Assembly: GCA_037355855.1 (NCBI GenBank)
Contig: CM074767.1
Location: forward strand, 620,001 to 684,000
DNA length: 64,000 bases
DNA from: Pseudo-nitzschia pungens
Taxonomy: Eukaryota; Bacillariophyta; Bacillariophyceae; Bacillariales; Bacillariaceae
Reading direction: 5' to 3'
Shown here: one piece after another, positions 11,559 to 22,887 of the stretch
Layout of the letters: every line of letters begins with the position of its first letter
Numbering within the stretch: position 1 is the stretch's first letter
Made by a program: the position numbers and the translations under genes
The notes under the pieces: model-generated
Told to the model about the DNA's origin: nothing
Database searches by the model: none
The model's input: only the letters and a program-made list of their open reading frames with translations

Positions 11559-12034
11559 CAGTAGCTTTTGTACGTACGCTATTGCTTTGAAAGGGTTTGT
11601 ATCGTGGTGTGTTCCCCCCTGCGCGTTTCCCTTGCTCAATGATAAGGCAAACGCCTTGTACCTGTTGTGTCAACGGAAGGACCTGGAGAAGTTTCTCGTT
11701 CTCGTCGCATCCTCGCAATAGAGATACAGTGCTCTTTCTGGCATTAAACCACTGCAGATACGAAAGATAGTAGCTGCATCCGATATTTCCATCCATGCTG
11801 TGATCCTTTTGAAACCCTCTTCTCAACCACACATGGCTAAACTACAAACAATATAAAGAAAAAGAACTAGCTAGCTCCATATTGACAGAGATCATCTATC
11901 CTGCTGCAAAGTAGCCGGCTGTGCGTTCCGTTTCGCATATCCGGGCCGAGATCGATTCCAGCCATGCCAAGTTCGGAAAAACAGACGTTTTCTATAAGGA
12001 TTCTTTCTCCTGCCGAGGTCATCGCAACTGCGCT
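11559..12034. other. intergenic, ferritin 3' side
   Basis: Lies between the 3' ends of ferritin and the next minus-strand gene. No gene, RNA or repeat is recognised. Confidence 0.5.
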
Positions 12035-13203
12035 CTAGTTTCCCATGGTGTCAATCCATCGCTTGAGGACCGTTCCCTGGTACTCCAGATCTTTCTGCCG
12101 GAGCTCGCTCGCTTCCTCTTTCATGGCTTTGGTCCGTTCGCGTTTGTAACTCCGGGCTTCCATCCGGCGGTAGTGGGCTTCCACCAAATGGGCCTTGTAG
12201 TCGGACCTGATCTTTCGAACTCGTCGCCAGCGCTCGGCCTGTCGCTTCAGATTGCGGTTTCCGCGTTTTCCTGCCCGTTCCGGGAGCGCCGCGTAAGCCT
12301 GTTTGAGGAGTTCTTCGGTCTCTTCGGGGGAGTAGCGAATGGCCGGGAACTTCTGGGCAACCGCCGAGACGTTTTCTTCGGATTCGGAAAAGGCACCCAA
12401 GCGGGCCAATTCCTTCTCCCGCTTTCGACGGGCCTGCTTGCCGCCTCTGTTTTTCTTTAGAGCGGTGGCAGTGGTAGTCTGACCGGTTTGGAAACCCTCG
12501 ACCGTGATGGACTGCTGGAATTTGACCCACTCCTGGTGCTGCAGGAACGGGCTGTTCTGATCGGGCTCGCCGGAGGCGTCATCGGTGGTTGCTGCCGCTG
12601 CTCCCGGCTGCAGATTGCGTTGCACGATATCATTGCGACGCGACATCGGTTGGGCGTTGGAGAAACGGAGTGGCAAACAAAGAAAAATAAGAGGTTGTGA
12701 GCGCCAGCCACCGGTTTCCCAACAGGGGCAGATGAATGCTATCCAGGAAGCTTCAGCGAACCATCCCCGCAAATTTGGAATGCAGTACCATTCTCCGACA
12801 GAGAACGCGTCAAACTTCCGTCTCTTGAATTATTTCTAGTGCACTCATATGCACGGAACACACCTTGTTAGCGTTCTTCTTTTTCTTTTGTTGGATCTTC
12901 AAACGACGAGCATTCTTGGCGTCGATGACCTTGCGATTGGTTGCCATCGATCGTCGAACAAAATCAGTTGCTGCCTTGGATGTTATTGTTGCTGCTCTTG
13001 CTACCTAAAATTGTTAAGCCTGTTGTGTCGTTGGTGATCGTGGCGATCGACGGAAAACCGGCGGACTTAGAGAAAGCGCGGGCGGCAGAGGAAGAGGATG
13101 CCACCGACGGCGACGACAGAGACATTGCACTAGAGAAGTGCCTCGCCAATTGCAGCTGGCTGCAACACCGAAATACGGCGGACGCAACGATGCTCCTCGG
13201 CAT
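12035..13203 (-). CDS. basic protein with mitochondrial-like N-terminus, exon structure tentative
   Basis: Three pieces seem to belong together. The first (13203 downward) starts MPRSIVASAVFRCC with Arg, Ser and Ala and no acidic residues, like a mitochondrial presequence. The second (13004-12864) encodes SMATNRKVIDAKNARRLKIQ and a run of lysines. It connects to the first either through an intron ending TTTTAG at 13005 or through a +1 shift. The third (12607-12035) follows a GTGTGT donor and a CTGCAG acceptor in phase and ends in a highly charged helix (AERWRRVRKIRSDYKAHLVE) before DTMGN. A shorter alternative starts at the ATG at 12646 and has 203 residues. I do not recognise the family. Charge and targeting would suit a mitochondrial ribosome-associated protein, but that is a guess. 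Confidence 0.45.
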
Positions 13204-14109
13204 GTTTCGATCTCAAGTTTGGGTGAAAATCAGCGACGCCTACCGTGTAGTGTGCTTCGCCGACGCAACTCGTTCCGTTTCTTGCCCGCTCGCGTTATCT
13301 TCTTGTCTCCAAGTCGAAAGTGCAGCACACTTGTTCTCTTGACTTCAGAATCGCTAGTTACCTGAACGGTACTGTACCAGTTCGGACAACAATCGCGTAT
13401 TGATCGAAGTTTTTTGTTGCAACTGACGGGTGCTTGCAGTGAGACCTTGCAACAAGAAACAACAAACGACTATCTTCCACTTCCTAATGGAAGCTTACAC
13501 AATGGTAAGGTTCAGGGTTCAGGAATCACTGTGCGGTAAGGTTTAAAAAAGGCTTGCTTGGAGATTTTGTTGGGTTGAGAGAAGGGCTCATTCGATTGTA
13601 AGGTTCAGTCTCGTTCGAAAAGTCCAATGAGTCAAGGTTTCGGTCGACCGTGCTTCGTCCGAATGTGCGATACCAGGTAACCTTACACCATACACCGTTG
13701 ACGTTCGTCATACTCGTTACGAAGTAACCTTACATACGGTACGAGTACCTGCCAGTAAGGTTATCGTACCGGCTGTGCAAGGGTTCTCGGATCGGAGAAG
13801 AATGAAATTCCGCTATGAGGAATTGAACAGGGTTAATGTTTTGAACCCCGAAATTGAATAAGGTTACTTCCTCCGTTCCGACTTCCGACTTGACACTCCT
13901 ACAAGAGATTGTGAGGAGTACGGTAGTAATTTACGTATGGTATCCATGTTGATGTCCTATCATAATTACTACGTACAAGTACAGTACAGTACTTGTTATC
14001 ATAGTAGTAATTTTTAACGAAAGGCTTAATCAAAAAAGAAAAGAGATGACACCGACGATTAATCATGATTGATTCTCTCACGTTCTTTAGGGAATTGTAC
14101 GTGTACCGG
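13204..14109. other. gene-free stretch
   Basis: No gene seen. It is rich in GTAAGGTT and GTACGAGTAC strings, especially 13500-13780. Confidence 0.5.
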
Positions 14110-14214
14110 TACTACAAAATTCTTATCAGCTGTCCCCCGGTTCTACGTCCCCGACTACTAATTTCTACTGAAACCCGGGGACAGCTGATAGGAATTCTGT
14201 AGTACCACAAAAAT
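14110..14214. repeat. 105-bp inverted-repeat element, copy 1
   Basis: It starts TACTACAAAATTCTTATCAG and ends with the complementary AGCTGATAGGAATTCTGTAGTA type end. The two arms pair over about 35 bases around an ACTAATTTCTAC core. A second copy with the same plan lies at 61498-61592. Confidence 0.75.
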
Positions 14215-14662
14215 CTTAAAATCAGTATTCTCGGTTCGTACAGAACCGGTTACAATCACAGTGTGTTGACTTTGAGAGAGTGTGGATGGTGTTACATGAT
14301 CTTGACTGCATATCCTGTCTTCAACTCCACTGGTCACGGGTACGGTACGTCCTGGTATTGTTATTTTGATGAAGTTCTAGTCGAATTCGGCATCTCTTGT
14401 TGTTCAAGTCAATTACCACTCGCACGGTCAAGCCATTAGAACGCGGTGCAATCTCGAAACGATTTTCACTGCTCCTCAACAATTTTCCCATCCCATCCGT
14501 GCATTTTTATGGAATCCGACTGAGAAGGATAGGAAAGCAGCATCGAGGTTGCACAAACTCACGCAACGCATACAGGCACACAACGATTCTATTTCACGGC
14601 GAAGACTGGTCTCGATTACCAGCACCAGCAGAAAATCAGACGACGGCGGTATCGACTTCAAA

Positions 14663-17437
14663 ATGACCACAGACGCTACCGACAAAAAGACCGACGAGCC
14701 ACTGGCGAAAGAAGGCCCCTTGAATGGCGATGGCGAGAACGACAGATTGGCTAACTGGAAGGACTGGCTGAAATCTCCGAGGGGTCTCTCTCCAAGCTAC
14801 AAACTCGTCACCGACAAAAACTATCGCCAAAATTCCATGATGGCTCTGCGCTTTGCCATACTCACAGTCTTCCATAAGTACCAAGATGCTTGCGCCAAAC
14901 TACGCTATCATGTGTTCTGGATCCGACCCCTGAATCCTTTCCCTACCACTGCGCCCTTCGGGTTCAACTCGGCGACCTACTTTATTCCGTGAGTTCAAGA
15001 AACAGACAGAGATCATTCTGTGTACGGATCAATGTGAAGTATGCTCTTTTCCTCAACCGTGACTACTGTGCTTTGCTCATTTCTCAATAAATTTGTTCTC
15101 GATTCCAACACGACAAACCTATTTTTCCGGCAAAAATCTTATCATTGCAGAATGATGAGTTTGTTGGGGGTGGCCATCAGCAGCATCTTCATCGGACCCG
15201 TGAGCGACAAGATAGGAAGAAAAGGACCGATTCTTTGGATGGCTATCATAAGTGCCTGTTGGGAATATCGTAAAGTACTTTACAAAGAACACGTTCTGGG
15301 GATTTTGCATTTCAAATCTGGTCTTTGGATTCTTCCTTGGAAACCTTCCCATCGGCATGGCGTACATCGGAGATATTTACACCAATAAGATCGAGAAAGA
15401 AAAGCAATTAGGGATACTGGTGGGGCATTTCGTATTGGGAAATGCCGGTGGCGGAATGATTGCCATCTTGATGAGTAGTACGGGATTGTTTGCACCGTTG
15501 TGGGTTGGTACGGCCTTGATGATCGTTTCGAGTTTCACCATTGTCCGGTTCTTCATCGAACCCGGAGACGCCCGACTGATCAATGACGACGAACACGATG
15601 GTCTACAGGACGTGGACGAATTCACGCGTCCCGAGACAATCAACAACAAGGTCATGTGGAACATCATAGTGAGTGCTTATTTTTGTTTTGAAAAGAAAAT
15701 GATGCCAGTACCAGTGCCTGTTCTGTTCTGTTCTGTTCTGTCCTTCATTAGGTCGCTACCAGGATGGAACAGGAATCATTGCCTCTATGACCTCGACGGC
15801 ATATGCTTCCCTCCTCTGTGTACATATACAACAATGTAGCTCATTGTATTTGTTGCTTTCTTCTTCCGTGTTAACACTGCTGCATTAGCTCGGTGCCTTG
15901 GCCGATAACTTTGGTTCCACAGCACTTTTCCCAATGTGTCTGTCGCCACTTGCATTGGAACAATACAATTTTAGTTTCACCAATGCTGGCGAGGATCCAA
16001 TCCTTACCATTACTGGATATCAGTGGCTTTCGGTCTGCGTCGCTCTCCTCGTTATCCCCTCGACAATGATAACGCCACACGTCTTTGCTAGAATCGGAGC
16101 CAGCGGTTGCTGTGTTTTTGGCAACGTTTTCACGGGCTTACTCACCATGGCGCTTGTCCTCATAGCAGGTGAGAATAGCAGCACAGATGTCGATCTTGCA
16201 GTGGTGTCCATTTCATAGAAAATCTAACGACACTATCCATATTGCTTCGTACGTCTCGTTTCATCTGAAGGATACGGAGAAGCTACACAGCTAGCGTTTG
16301 GATTCTTTGTTTTCCTCATGTACGGAGGATTCCCATTCACAGTGTTCTCCCAATTGACCACTGGCCCCATGCTTGATGTCATCGCTCCGGAAGGTAAGTG
16401 TGTTGTCAGTAGTCTAGTCAACTATTTGCTCATTTGATTGTCCATGCGCATGATCGCAGTCATTTCGATTTTTGATCTCATTTGATCCTCGGATAATTCT
16501 TTCCTCTATACCGTTAAAGACAAACTTGGATACGTTCAGGGTAGGTTCAGTCATCGCAATTCATTCGACGGTATATATTAGCCGAGGGTAGTTTTCATCT
16601 AACGATTTTCTCTACCTCGAATCTTTTCTTTGTACATAGGTCTCAACAATGCTGCCTATGAATTTTGGCATGGCCATAGCACCATGGCTATTCGGAGTTC
16701 TCGCCGACGAGACATCGACCAATATTAGTATTTGGATAGGCGTGGGTATAAGCTTCCTGGCTGGTGCCATAAATGCACCATTGGTGTTCCGACCAGAAAT
16801 GGGCCCTCCTCCCAAGCCACTGCCGTACGAGGAATGGATCCTCAAGGACGAAGCAGCCCAACTAGTAGAAGAACAACTCAGTGATGAGCACGTGCCCCCG
16901 GCTCTGTTGTTCAGCATCAACCGCGAAAGAGGTTTTGCGCACAAACCCTTTATTCTCCCTAGAGTGAAGCCCTACGCCGAGGACAAGGACAAGCTCGACG
17001 AGCTTCGTGCAAATGCACTCGACAATTACCGTTTCCGACACGCCCTTCAAGACCAGACGCTCGCAGAACTCACCGCGCCGAATGGCCGTTTCAGTGCCGA
17101 GGAACTCTGCGATCTGTTGAATACGGCTATTGTGGATGGCGATCCCGAAGCAGTAGCCAAGTCGACGGCGGATGTTGGCCAATGGATTGGAGATTACATG
17201 CAAGCAAACGGATACTTCCCCCACATGAATAGTCTATTGATAAAACAGATGGTGATGTCGACCTTTCCGTCGATAAATACAGAGGGCAAAGTCACACCAG
17301 AAAATATCGAGGAAACTCTGATCAAATCTCGATACATACTCGGCAAGTATCGTGACCACGAGGAAAAGAAGTACGGCAAGTACAATTTGTTCCAGGGAGT
17401 TCTGGGAAAAGGTCAACGGCCGCAATTCTTCACGTGA
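14663..17437 (+). CDS. major facilitator superfamily transporter with several apparent +1 frameshifts
   Basis: Exons: 14663-14988, 15151-15668, 15889-16168, 16271-16393, 16520-16540 (21 nt) and 16640-17437, all GT-AG. With five single bases skipped the frame gives about 686 residues. After a polar N-terminus come membrane segments with MFS hallmarks: PTTAPFGFNSATYFIP, then GPVSDKIGRKGP (the loop 2-3 motif), GNLPIGMAYIGDIYTNK, a central hydrophilic loop, then GYVQGLNNAA followed by MNFGMAIAPWLFG. The C-terminal 250 residues are soluble and charged. The pattern is that of a diatom family of unknown-substrate MFS proteins distantly like sugar porters. The extra bases fall near 14885, 14931, 14944, 15260 and 16657. 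Whether the gene is intact, erroneously assembled or a pseudogene is open. Confidence 0.75.
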
Positions 17438-18421
17438 AGACGTTCACTCAACTGGTCAAAACACGAGGCTGACTGCGATCAGCATGCCGAACCCTTACAA
17501 GTCGGAAGGGAGTTTGACACTGTAGCTTGGGCGTAGTTCTTACTTCACGTGCTAATCATGAGTGATAGTTCATAGTTTCAGTACCGTGCTTCGCTTTGCC
17601 CCCCTCGTATCCGGTTGCAGGATTCTATCCCGAGATCCAAACGGACATTTCGCAATTCGAAGTCTAAAGACAATCGCATTGTAAATCATTCTAAATCTAT
17701 GTCGTCTCTGGTGAAACGCAGCCACGGCTTTTAAAAAAATTTGCTTCGCTGTCGAAATTGACTTTTTTTCTCAGCACGCGACTGCAGTCGAAGCAATACA
17801 GGTCGAAACAATAATACGTAGTCCCGCACGTGAGGTAGATGAGTTCCGCTGAGCTAGCGATAGAAGAAGACCCACCAACATTGTCGCGCGTTGATACTCT
17901 GCGATAATTTGCATACCGAAAGACGTGTAGGCTGCAGTCTCCTCAGTGGTGGAAGTTCCAGCGACAAAAAAGGTGCGCGAGGATGGGTGTGATTTTGTGA
18001 CGCTTCCATCATCTCTCATCGGAGCGAGCTAGTTCCACTAACGATTGGAAGCGAGCGGCAATGCAAAAAAAACAATGCATGGAGGGCCAACCGGAAACGA
18101 CGTCCCGCTACCTTCTGACTCGTCTTTGGCACGAACGGTGACAAGCCAAATGGTTTGGAACGAGATCCCAGTGACCATCCCGACTCAAACTCTATTGCCC
18201 CACCGATCCGCCATTGTGGTGGTGGTGGTGGTGGTGGTTGCGCCGGGTTGCATGGTGCTCAACGACCAGCCGTCGAAGCCCACCGATCCCCGATCTGTGA
18301 CGGAGTCGACACGGCACGGCACGGCGCGGCACGACACGGCGGTTCGTCCGGGAAACCTTCCCCGGCACCATCCCCGTTCCCTCGCGCGATGTCTCGCCCA
18401 ACCGACGCGGCCGACGAGCGG
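17438..18421. other. intergenic between two convergent genes
   Basis: Lies between the 3' ends of the transporter and the methyltransferase. A (GGT)n run lies near 18217-18240. No gene is seen. Confidence 0.5.
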
Positions 18422-19636
18422 CTAGGTTCGCCCCGTTTCCGTTTCTTCGAGAACGTGAACAAAGCCGGTGGTTCCCAGGACGTCCGGATTCGGCACGTCC
18501 ACGCGCTCGACCACCCTCCATCCGAACGAGGGATCCAGGGCCCGATCGGTCGTCACCGCCACGCACCCGATCTTGCAGGACTCGCCCAGCGGCTTGCTCC
18601 ATTCCTCCGCGTCCAGGATGAGGGCGCCCACCTCCGGGTCGAAGCGCTTGGCCCGAAAGGCGGTCGAGTAGGCAAAGACGACATCGGCGGTTTCCAGCAA
18701 GGACCTTCCCCCGTTGCGTTCGGTCGCCGATCCCAAAAAGAGCGACAGCGCGTTGTGGTTGTTGGCCCCCGCGTCCGCGTCCGGTGGTTCGGCCGCCGCC
18801 GCCAACAGCGGCAGCAGATTGCGCTCGAGTCCGGTTCGCAGCAGCTCCAGGGCCTCGTGGTGCAAGACGGAGGATATCTCGATGCCGCAAACCTTCCAGT
18901 TCGAGTCCGGGTTCGATTTCGATTTCGATTTCGATTCCGCGGTGTCCTTGCTCCGCTGGTCGTTCCTTTCGTCCGAACCGGTGCGCCTTCCGGTTCGGGT
19001 CATGGCCGAGTAGAGGACGACGCGTCCCAGTCCCGATCCGATGTCCACCATTCGAATGGTGCGAGCGCCGGTTTCGGTTTCGGAGTCCGATGGCAGGTGC
19101 GCGACGGCGGCGTCCAACAGCGTATCCAGGCTGGTCAGGGGAAACTCGGCGTAGGTCCTGGCCAGCCGCGGATCGTCGGCCAGGATGACTCCCTCGGTCG
19201 TTGTCGTCGCAGAAGAAGAAGAAGAGGCACGACCGCCGCATTCCTTTTCGGCGGCGACCAACCCCAGGGTTTTGCGCTCCCCGTAGTTCCGGGAGGGCAG
19301 GAGGTTCTCGTCTTCGAGCAGGGCCCGGGCCTCGTCGCGGCGCAGGAGCTTGGGAACCGACCACCAAGAGGACGACGAGGACGACGACGAGGAGGAGGAC
19401 GACGAAACCGCCCGCAAGGGATTCCGCGCGGACCGAGCGCCTCCCGGAGCGACCGAAACGGGAAACGCCGACGCTCGGTCCGAGCCTCGGAGGAGGGAGA
19501 CGACGGTCAGCGCGGCGAGGGCTCGGAGCGGAAATCGGGAGCGGTCCGCGAGCCGGCCGCATCGCGGAACGCCGGAGAGGCGGCGGAAATCGGGAGACGT
19601 CGCGATCCGAGCCGCGTCGCTGCCGTGGTGTTTCAT
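18422..19636 (-). CDS. plastid-targeted class I SAM-dependent methyltransferase-like protein
   Basis: 404 residues from the ATG at 19636. An upstream in-frame ATG at 19750 would add residues encoded by a (GA)n microsatellite and looks like 5' UTR. A hydrophobic segment RALAALTVVSLL precedes RASAFPVS, a good ASAF plastid-targeting site. A serine run follows. Motif I of the Rossmann methyltransferase fold is MVDIGSGLGRVVLYSA; acidic motif II is VCGIEISSVLHHEAL. Later ADVVFAYSTAF fits motif IV. The glycine-rich motif and following strand resemble DOT1-like and related small-molecule methyltransferases; the substrate cannot be named. The gene is strikingly GC rich compared with its flanks. An acidic-basic KSKSKS insertion lies between motifs I and II. 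Confidence 0.7.
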   Translation of the reverse strand: MKHHGSDAARIATSPDFRRLSGVPRCGRLADRSRFPLRALAALTVVSLLRGSDRASAFPVSVAPGGARSARNPLRAVSSSSSSSSSSSSSWWSVPKLLRRDEARALLEDENLLPSRNYGERKTLGLVAAEKECGGRASSSSSATTTTEGVILADDPRLARTYAEFPLTSLDTLLDAAVAHLPSDSETETGARTIRMVDIGSGLGRVVLYSAMTRTGRRTGSDERNDQRSKDTAESKSKSKSNPDSNWKVCGIEISSVLHHEALELLRTGLERNLLPLLAAAAEPPDADAGANNHNALSLFLGSATERNGGRSLLETADVVFAYSTAFRAKRFDPEVGALILDAEEWSKPLGESCKIGCVAVTTDRALDPSFGWRVVERVDVPNPDVLGTTGFVHVLEETETGRT

Positions 19637-19655
19637 TGTTGTTGTTGTTGTTGTT

Positions 19656-19689
<34 letters not shown>

Positions 19690-20753
19690 CGCGAAATGGT
19701 TGCGGTCTGCCGCAACTTACTCGTAACTTACCGTACCGTACGGTGTGCATGCATATGCATTAATGCATGCATGCATGCCATCGGATGTCGGATTGTCCGG
19801 GGCAGCGTGTAGGAACGCATTCGAGGCCGTGATGGCAATCTCTTTTTTTATTTTTTCTCGTGTCAAAAAAAACTTTCGATCCTCCAAATACGTATGTATG
19901 TACAAAATACGTCGTTGTACGTACGTCGGTAAACATACGCGGTATAGTTACGACTACTATGATCAGTGAGTACGTAAGTAGTTGAGAGAATGTGATACGA
20001 AGTACTACGGGTACACCGTAAGACCGTACGACCGTACAACTAAGCACTAAGGTTACCCGTAACTTGCTTGTAGTAAGGTTACCTCGTAGGCAAGTTAGTA
20101 GAAGTATGAAGTTATGCAAGATGTCAGTCTCGAGTCGTGTTAGTCGTTTAGAACCAAAATTCGAACGCCTCGATGATTTTTTTTTCATTCATTCCCGAGA
20201 GGAGAGACATCACCGGAAACACGGAAGAAATAATTCTGCGATCCGTGATGATCTTTCCGAGTTCGTGCTGTATCATCGTACGGTAACCTTACCGGTAAGA
20301 CTTAAAAGTTGCTTCGTCCTCAGCAATCTTCGACAATCATTCGTTGCTCCACGGAGCAAAGGTTGCGTACCGTACTACCGTACCATATTCGGAATTGCGT
20401 TTGGTTCATTCCTTGTTGTGAGTTGCAATTGCGCGATAGATAACCTGCCGTTATGGGTTGCGTTGCGCTGTGTTGCGTTGCGTTGCGTTGCGTCTCGAAC
20501 AGTGAGTGACGAATGGTGACGAATGGTGTCGAATTGCGGTTCGTATTTCTGGAAGAAAGTTGTCGGTTTTCGCCTTCTGTGGAAAGGGAAGCCCCGGCTT
20601 GCGGAGCATCTTCTCATCGCATTGTTTGTTGGTCGCTTGTGTGATCGCCTCGTTTTCGTGTGTGTGTTTTCCGTGCGTGTGTGCGTGACGCCCGATCGTT
20701 TTTGCGCGGACAATCGATCGAAGGATCCTACCCATCTCGCGCGCGCTGGATCG
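19637..20753. other. divergent intergenic region with microsatellites
   Basis: Lies between the divergent 5' ends of the methyltransferase and hydrolase genes, so it should hold both promoters. It has a TTG run and (GA)n at about 19637-19685, CATGCATG palindromes near 19745, GTAAGGTTACC strings at 20040-20300 and a GCGTT repeat near 20460-20490. Confidence 0.55.
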
Positions 20754-22887
20754 ATGATGGGTGACAAACGACGGAGCAGAAGACAGGCACGGTGGCGGAT
20801 CCATCGCGAAGCCCGCGTCTTTCCGGAACGAAAGGGATTCGGTGCCGAACGACGAATGGGCGTTCGGTTTGCGGTTCGATTCGCGGCGTTGGCCGTCGCC
20901 TTGACAACCGAACATCGATCCGGGAATCTTTTGGATTGGCGAGGGATCGGAGCGAGCGCCTACGAAATCTGCGGTGGGAACGGTGTCGGTGTGGATGACG
21001 CCGGCAGCTGGGAAGGCAATGGCAATGGCAATGGCAATGGCGATGGCAATGCCAATGGCGATGACAGCCACGGTGGAAACGAATTCATCTGTCCGACCGG
21101 GCAACACCTGTTGTCGAATGGCGGCAGCGAGCAGTGACAGCGGAGAGGATGCTGTCTCCTGGGGATGCATCGCCTCCGACATGGGGGCGCGAACCGCCAC
21201 GTGTTGCAATGACAACGACGGTGCGAGAAACACCGGTTGTCCGTCCGGTTACGAATGTCGTCGGAGAGAAAACGAAGAAGGAGGAGGTGCGCCGCTGCAC
21301 GATTGCTTCCTGGCCGGAAGCGATTCCGTTGTCGGAAAGGACAACCCTCCTCCCCCTCCTCCGCCCGGGCGCGATCCCCTGCTGGAGGTCCTTCCCCGAT
21401 ATCGCCTCTGCCGGGCGGAAGCGAACAATCGGCGACTGCACGGTTTGCCGGTGCACCCGGAGCGGTTCTCGGAAACGGCCGGCGCGTCCCCGAACACCAC
21501 CGCCACCACCGTTGCCGCCGCCGCCGCCGCCGAGCTCGCCTACTATTCCAATCTCGGACCCGTAAACGACCCCGACAACCCCGCGCTATCCGGCGTAGAA
21601 ATGGCTCTGATCGTCGTGCACGGAGCGAACCGAAACGGGGACGACTACTTTTGTTCCGCCAAGGCGACGATCGACCTGCAGGATCGATTCGGCAAAAACT
21701 CGATCGATTCCCGCGCCGACGCCGATGGCGATGGCGATGTCGCTGCGACGAGTGTGCTGGTCGTCGCGCCCGACTTTCGGTCGTCTCCCGCTTCCGAGCG
21801 ATTCCTCTACTGGGACGAAGCGAACGACAGGGACGGCTCGTGGAGGTACGGGGCCGACGCCTCGGGACCCGGTTCGGGAGCGATTTCTTCCTTCGATGCG
21901 GTGGACGCGCTGGTCTCGACCCTGCGGTCCGCGGCGTTGTTTCCCGGCCTGCGCCGGATCGCCGTCGTCGGGCATTCCAGCGGCGGCCAATTCGTCCAGC
22001 GATGGAGCCTCTCGACGCCCCCCGAGGTGTGGCCGCCGCCGCGTTTGCGTTTGGGCGGGGACCCCATCGCGCAACGGTCGGGCTCGGGTTCCGGTTCCAT
22101 TGCCATTGCCATCCATGCGGTGGTCGCCAACCCCAGCAATTACGTCTATTTCACGCCCCTGCGATTTCTTGCGGACGACTCCGGGAGCGCCACCGGCAAC
22201 CGCGAAAGCCCGCAAGGGCCGTCGTCGTCGTCGTCGTGGTCGTGGAGACTGCCCTCGAACGAAACGCGCAAGGACCACGAGGATTGTCCCGGATACAATC
22301 GGTGGGAATACGGCCTGGAAGACGGAGGACCGATGAGCGTTCCGTATTGGCGGCGGGCGGTGGCCCGAGACTCGAAAGCGAGAATCGCGCATCGATACCT
22401 CGCGGAGCGATCGGTCTCGTACCTCATCGGGGATCTCGATCGCTGCGACGACGGGACCGATCGGCGTTGCCAATCGCACGGACTCGAAACCACCTGCGCG
22501 GACGAACTCCAGGGAAGGAATCGGTACGAACGCAACGCTCGGTATCTCGCGTCGCTGGAGCTGGAGCTGGAGCTGGAGCTCGATCCGGAACCCGATCGCC
22601 ATGTCCGTAACCATCACAATCATCATAACCATAACCATCACGATCATCACGATCGGCGGGACGCAAACGGCACTCTGCGACGGGAGGAGGACGCGACGGG
22701 GAAAACCGGTGCGGCAACCAATCACCGACGGATAGTGGTCCCGGACGTCGGGCACGACCATTCGATGATGTTTCAGAGCGAGCAGGGGATTCATGCGATC
22801 TACTACGCTTTCGGTACCACCGGAGCGGTGCGGACCACCATCGAGGAACGATCCGTCTCGGAGGTTGGGCTCGCTCACCCCGAGTAA
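20754..22887 (+). CDS. secreted alpha/beta hydrolase, possible +1 frameshift near 21138
   Basis: The strong part, read in the frame ending at 22887, has an alpha/beta hydrolase core: LIVVHGANRNGDDYF (oxyanion-hole side), VLVVAPDFRSS, the nucleophile elbow VVGHSSGGQ and, near the C-terminus, PDVGHDHSMMF with a likely catalytic His. A Cys-rich part (CCNDND..CPSGYEC) precedes the core. The N-terminal 120 residues lie in another frame: a signal peptide from the ATG at 20856 (MGVRFAVRFAALAVAL), then Gly-Asn repeats from a (GGCAAT)n microsatellite, then EFICPTGQHLLSNG. The two frames join if one base is skipped at CAG-TGA (21138). Otherwise translation would start in the second frame near 20974, giving an unnatural Met-Ala repeat. 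A His/Asn-rich run sits near the C-terminus. Extracellular or endomembrane esterase-like activity is inferred. Confidence 0.65.

Noticed and set aside
18155..19726. 523-codon plus-strand frame and 507-codon minus frame over the methyltransferase gene
   Set aside because: Both are Arg/Gly-rich shadows caused by high GC; only the 18422-19636 minus frame has an ASAF signal and methyltransferase motifs.
19745..19780. CATGCATGCATG palindromes as a regulatory site
   Set aside because: Consistent with a simple microsatellite; no second instance at another promoter.
21586..22878. 430-codon minus frame over the hydrolase
   Set aside because: GC-driven shadow; the plus strand carries the GHSSGG motif and other hydrolase features.
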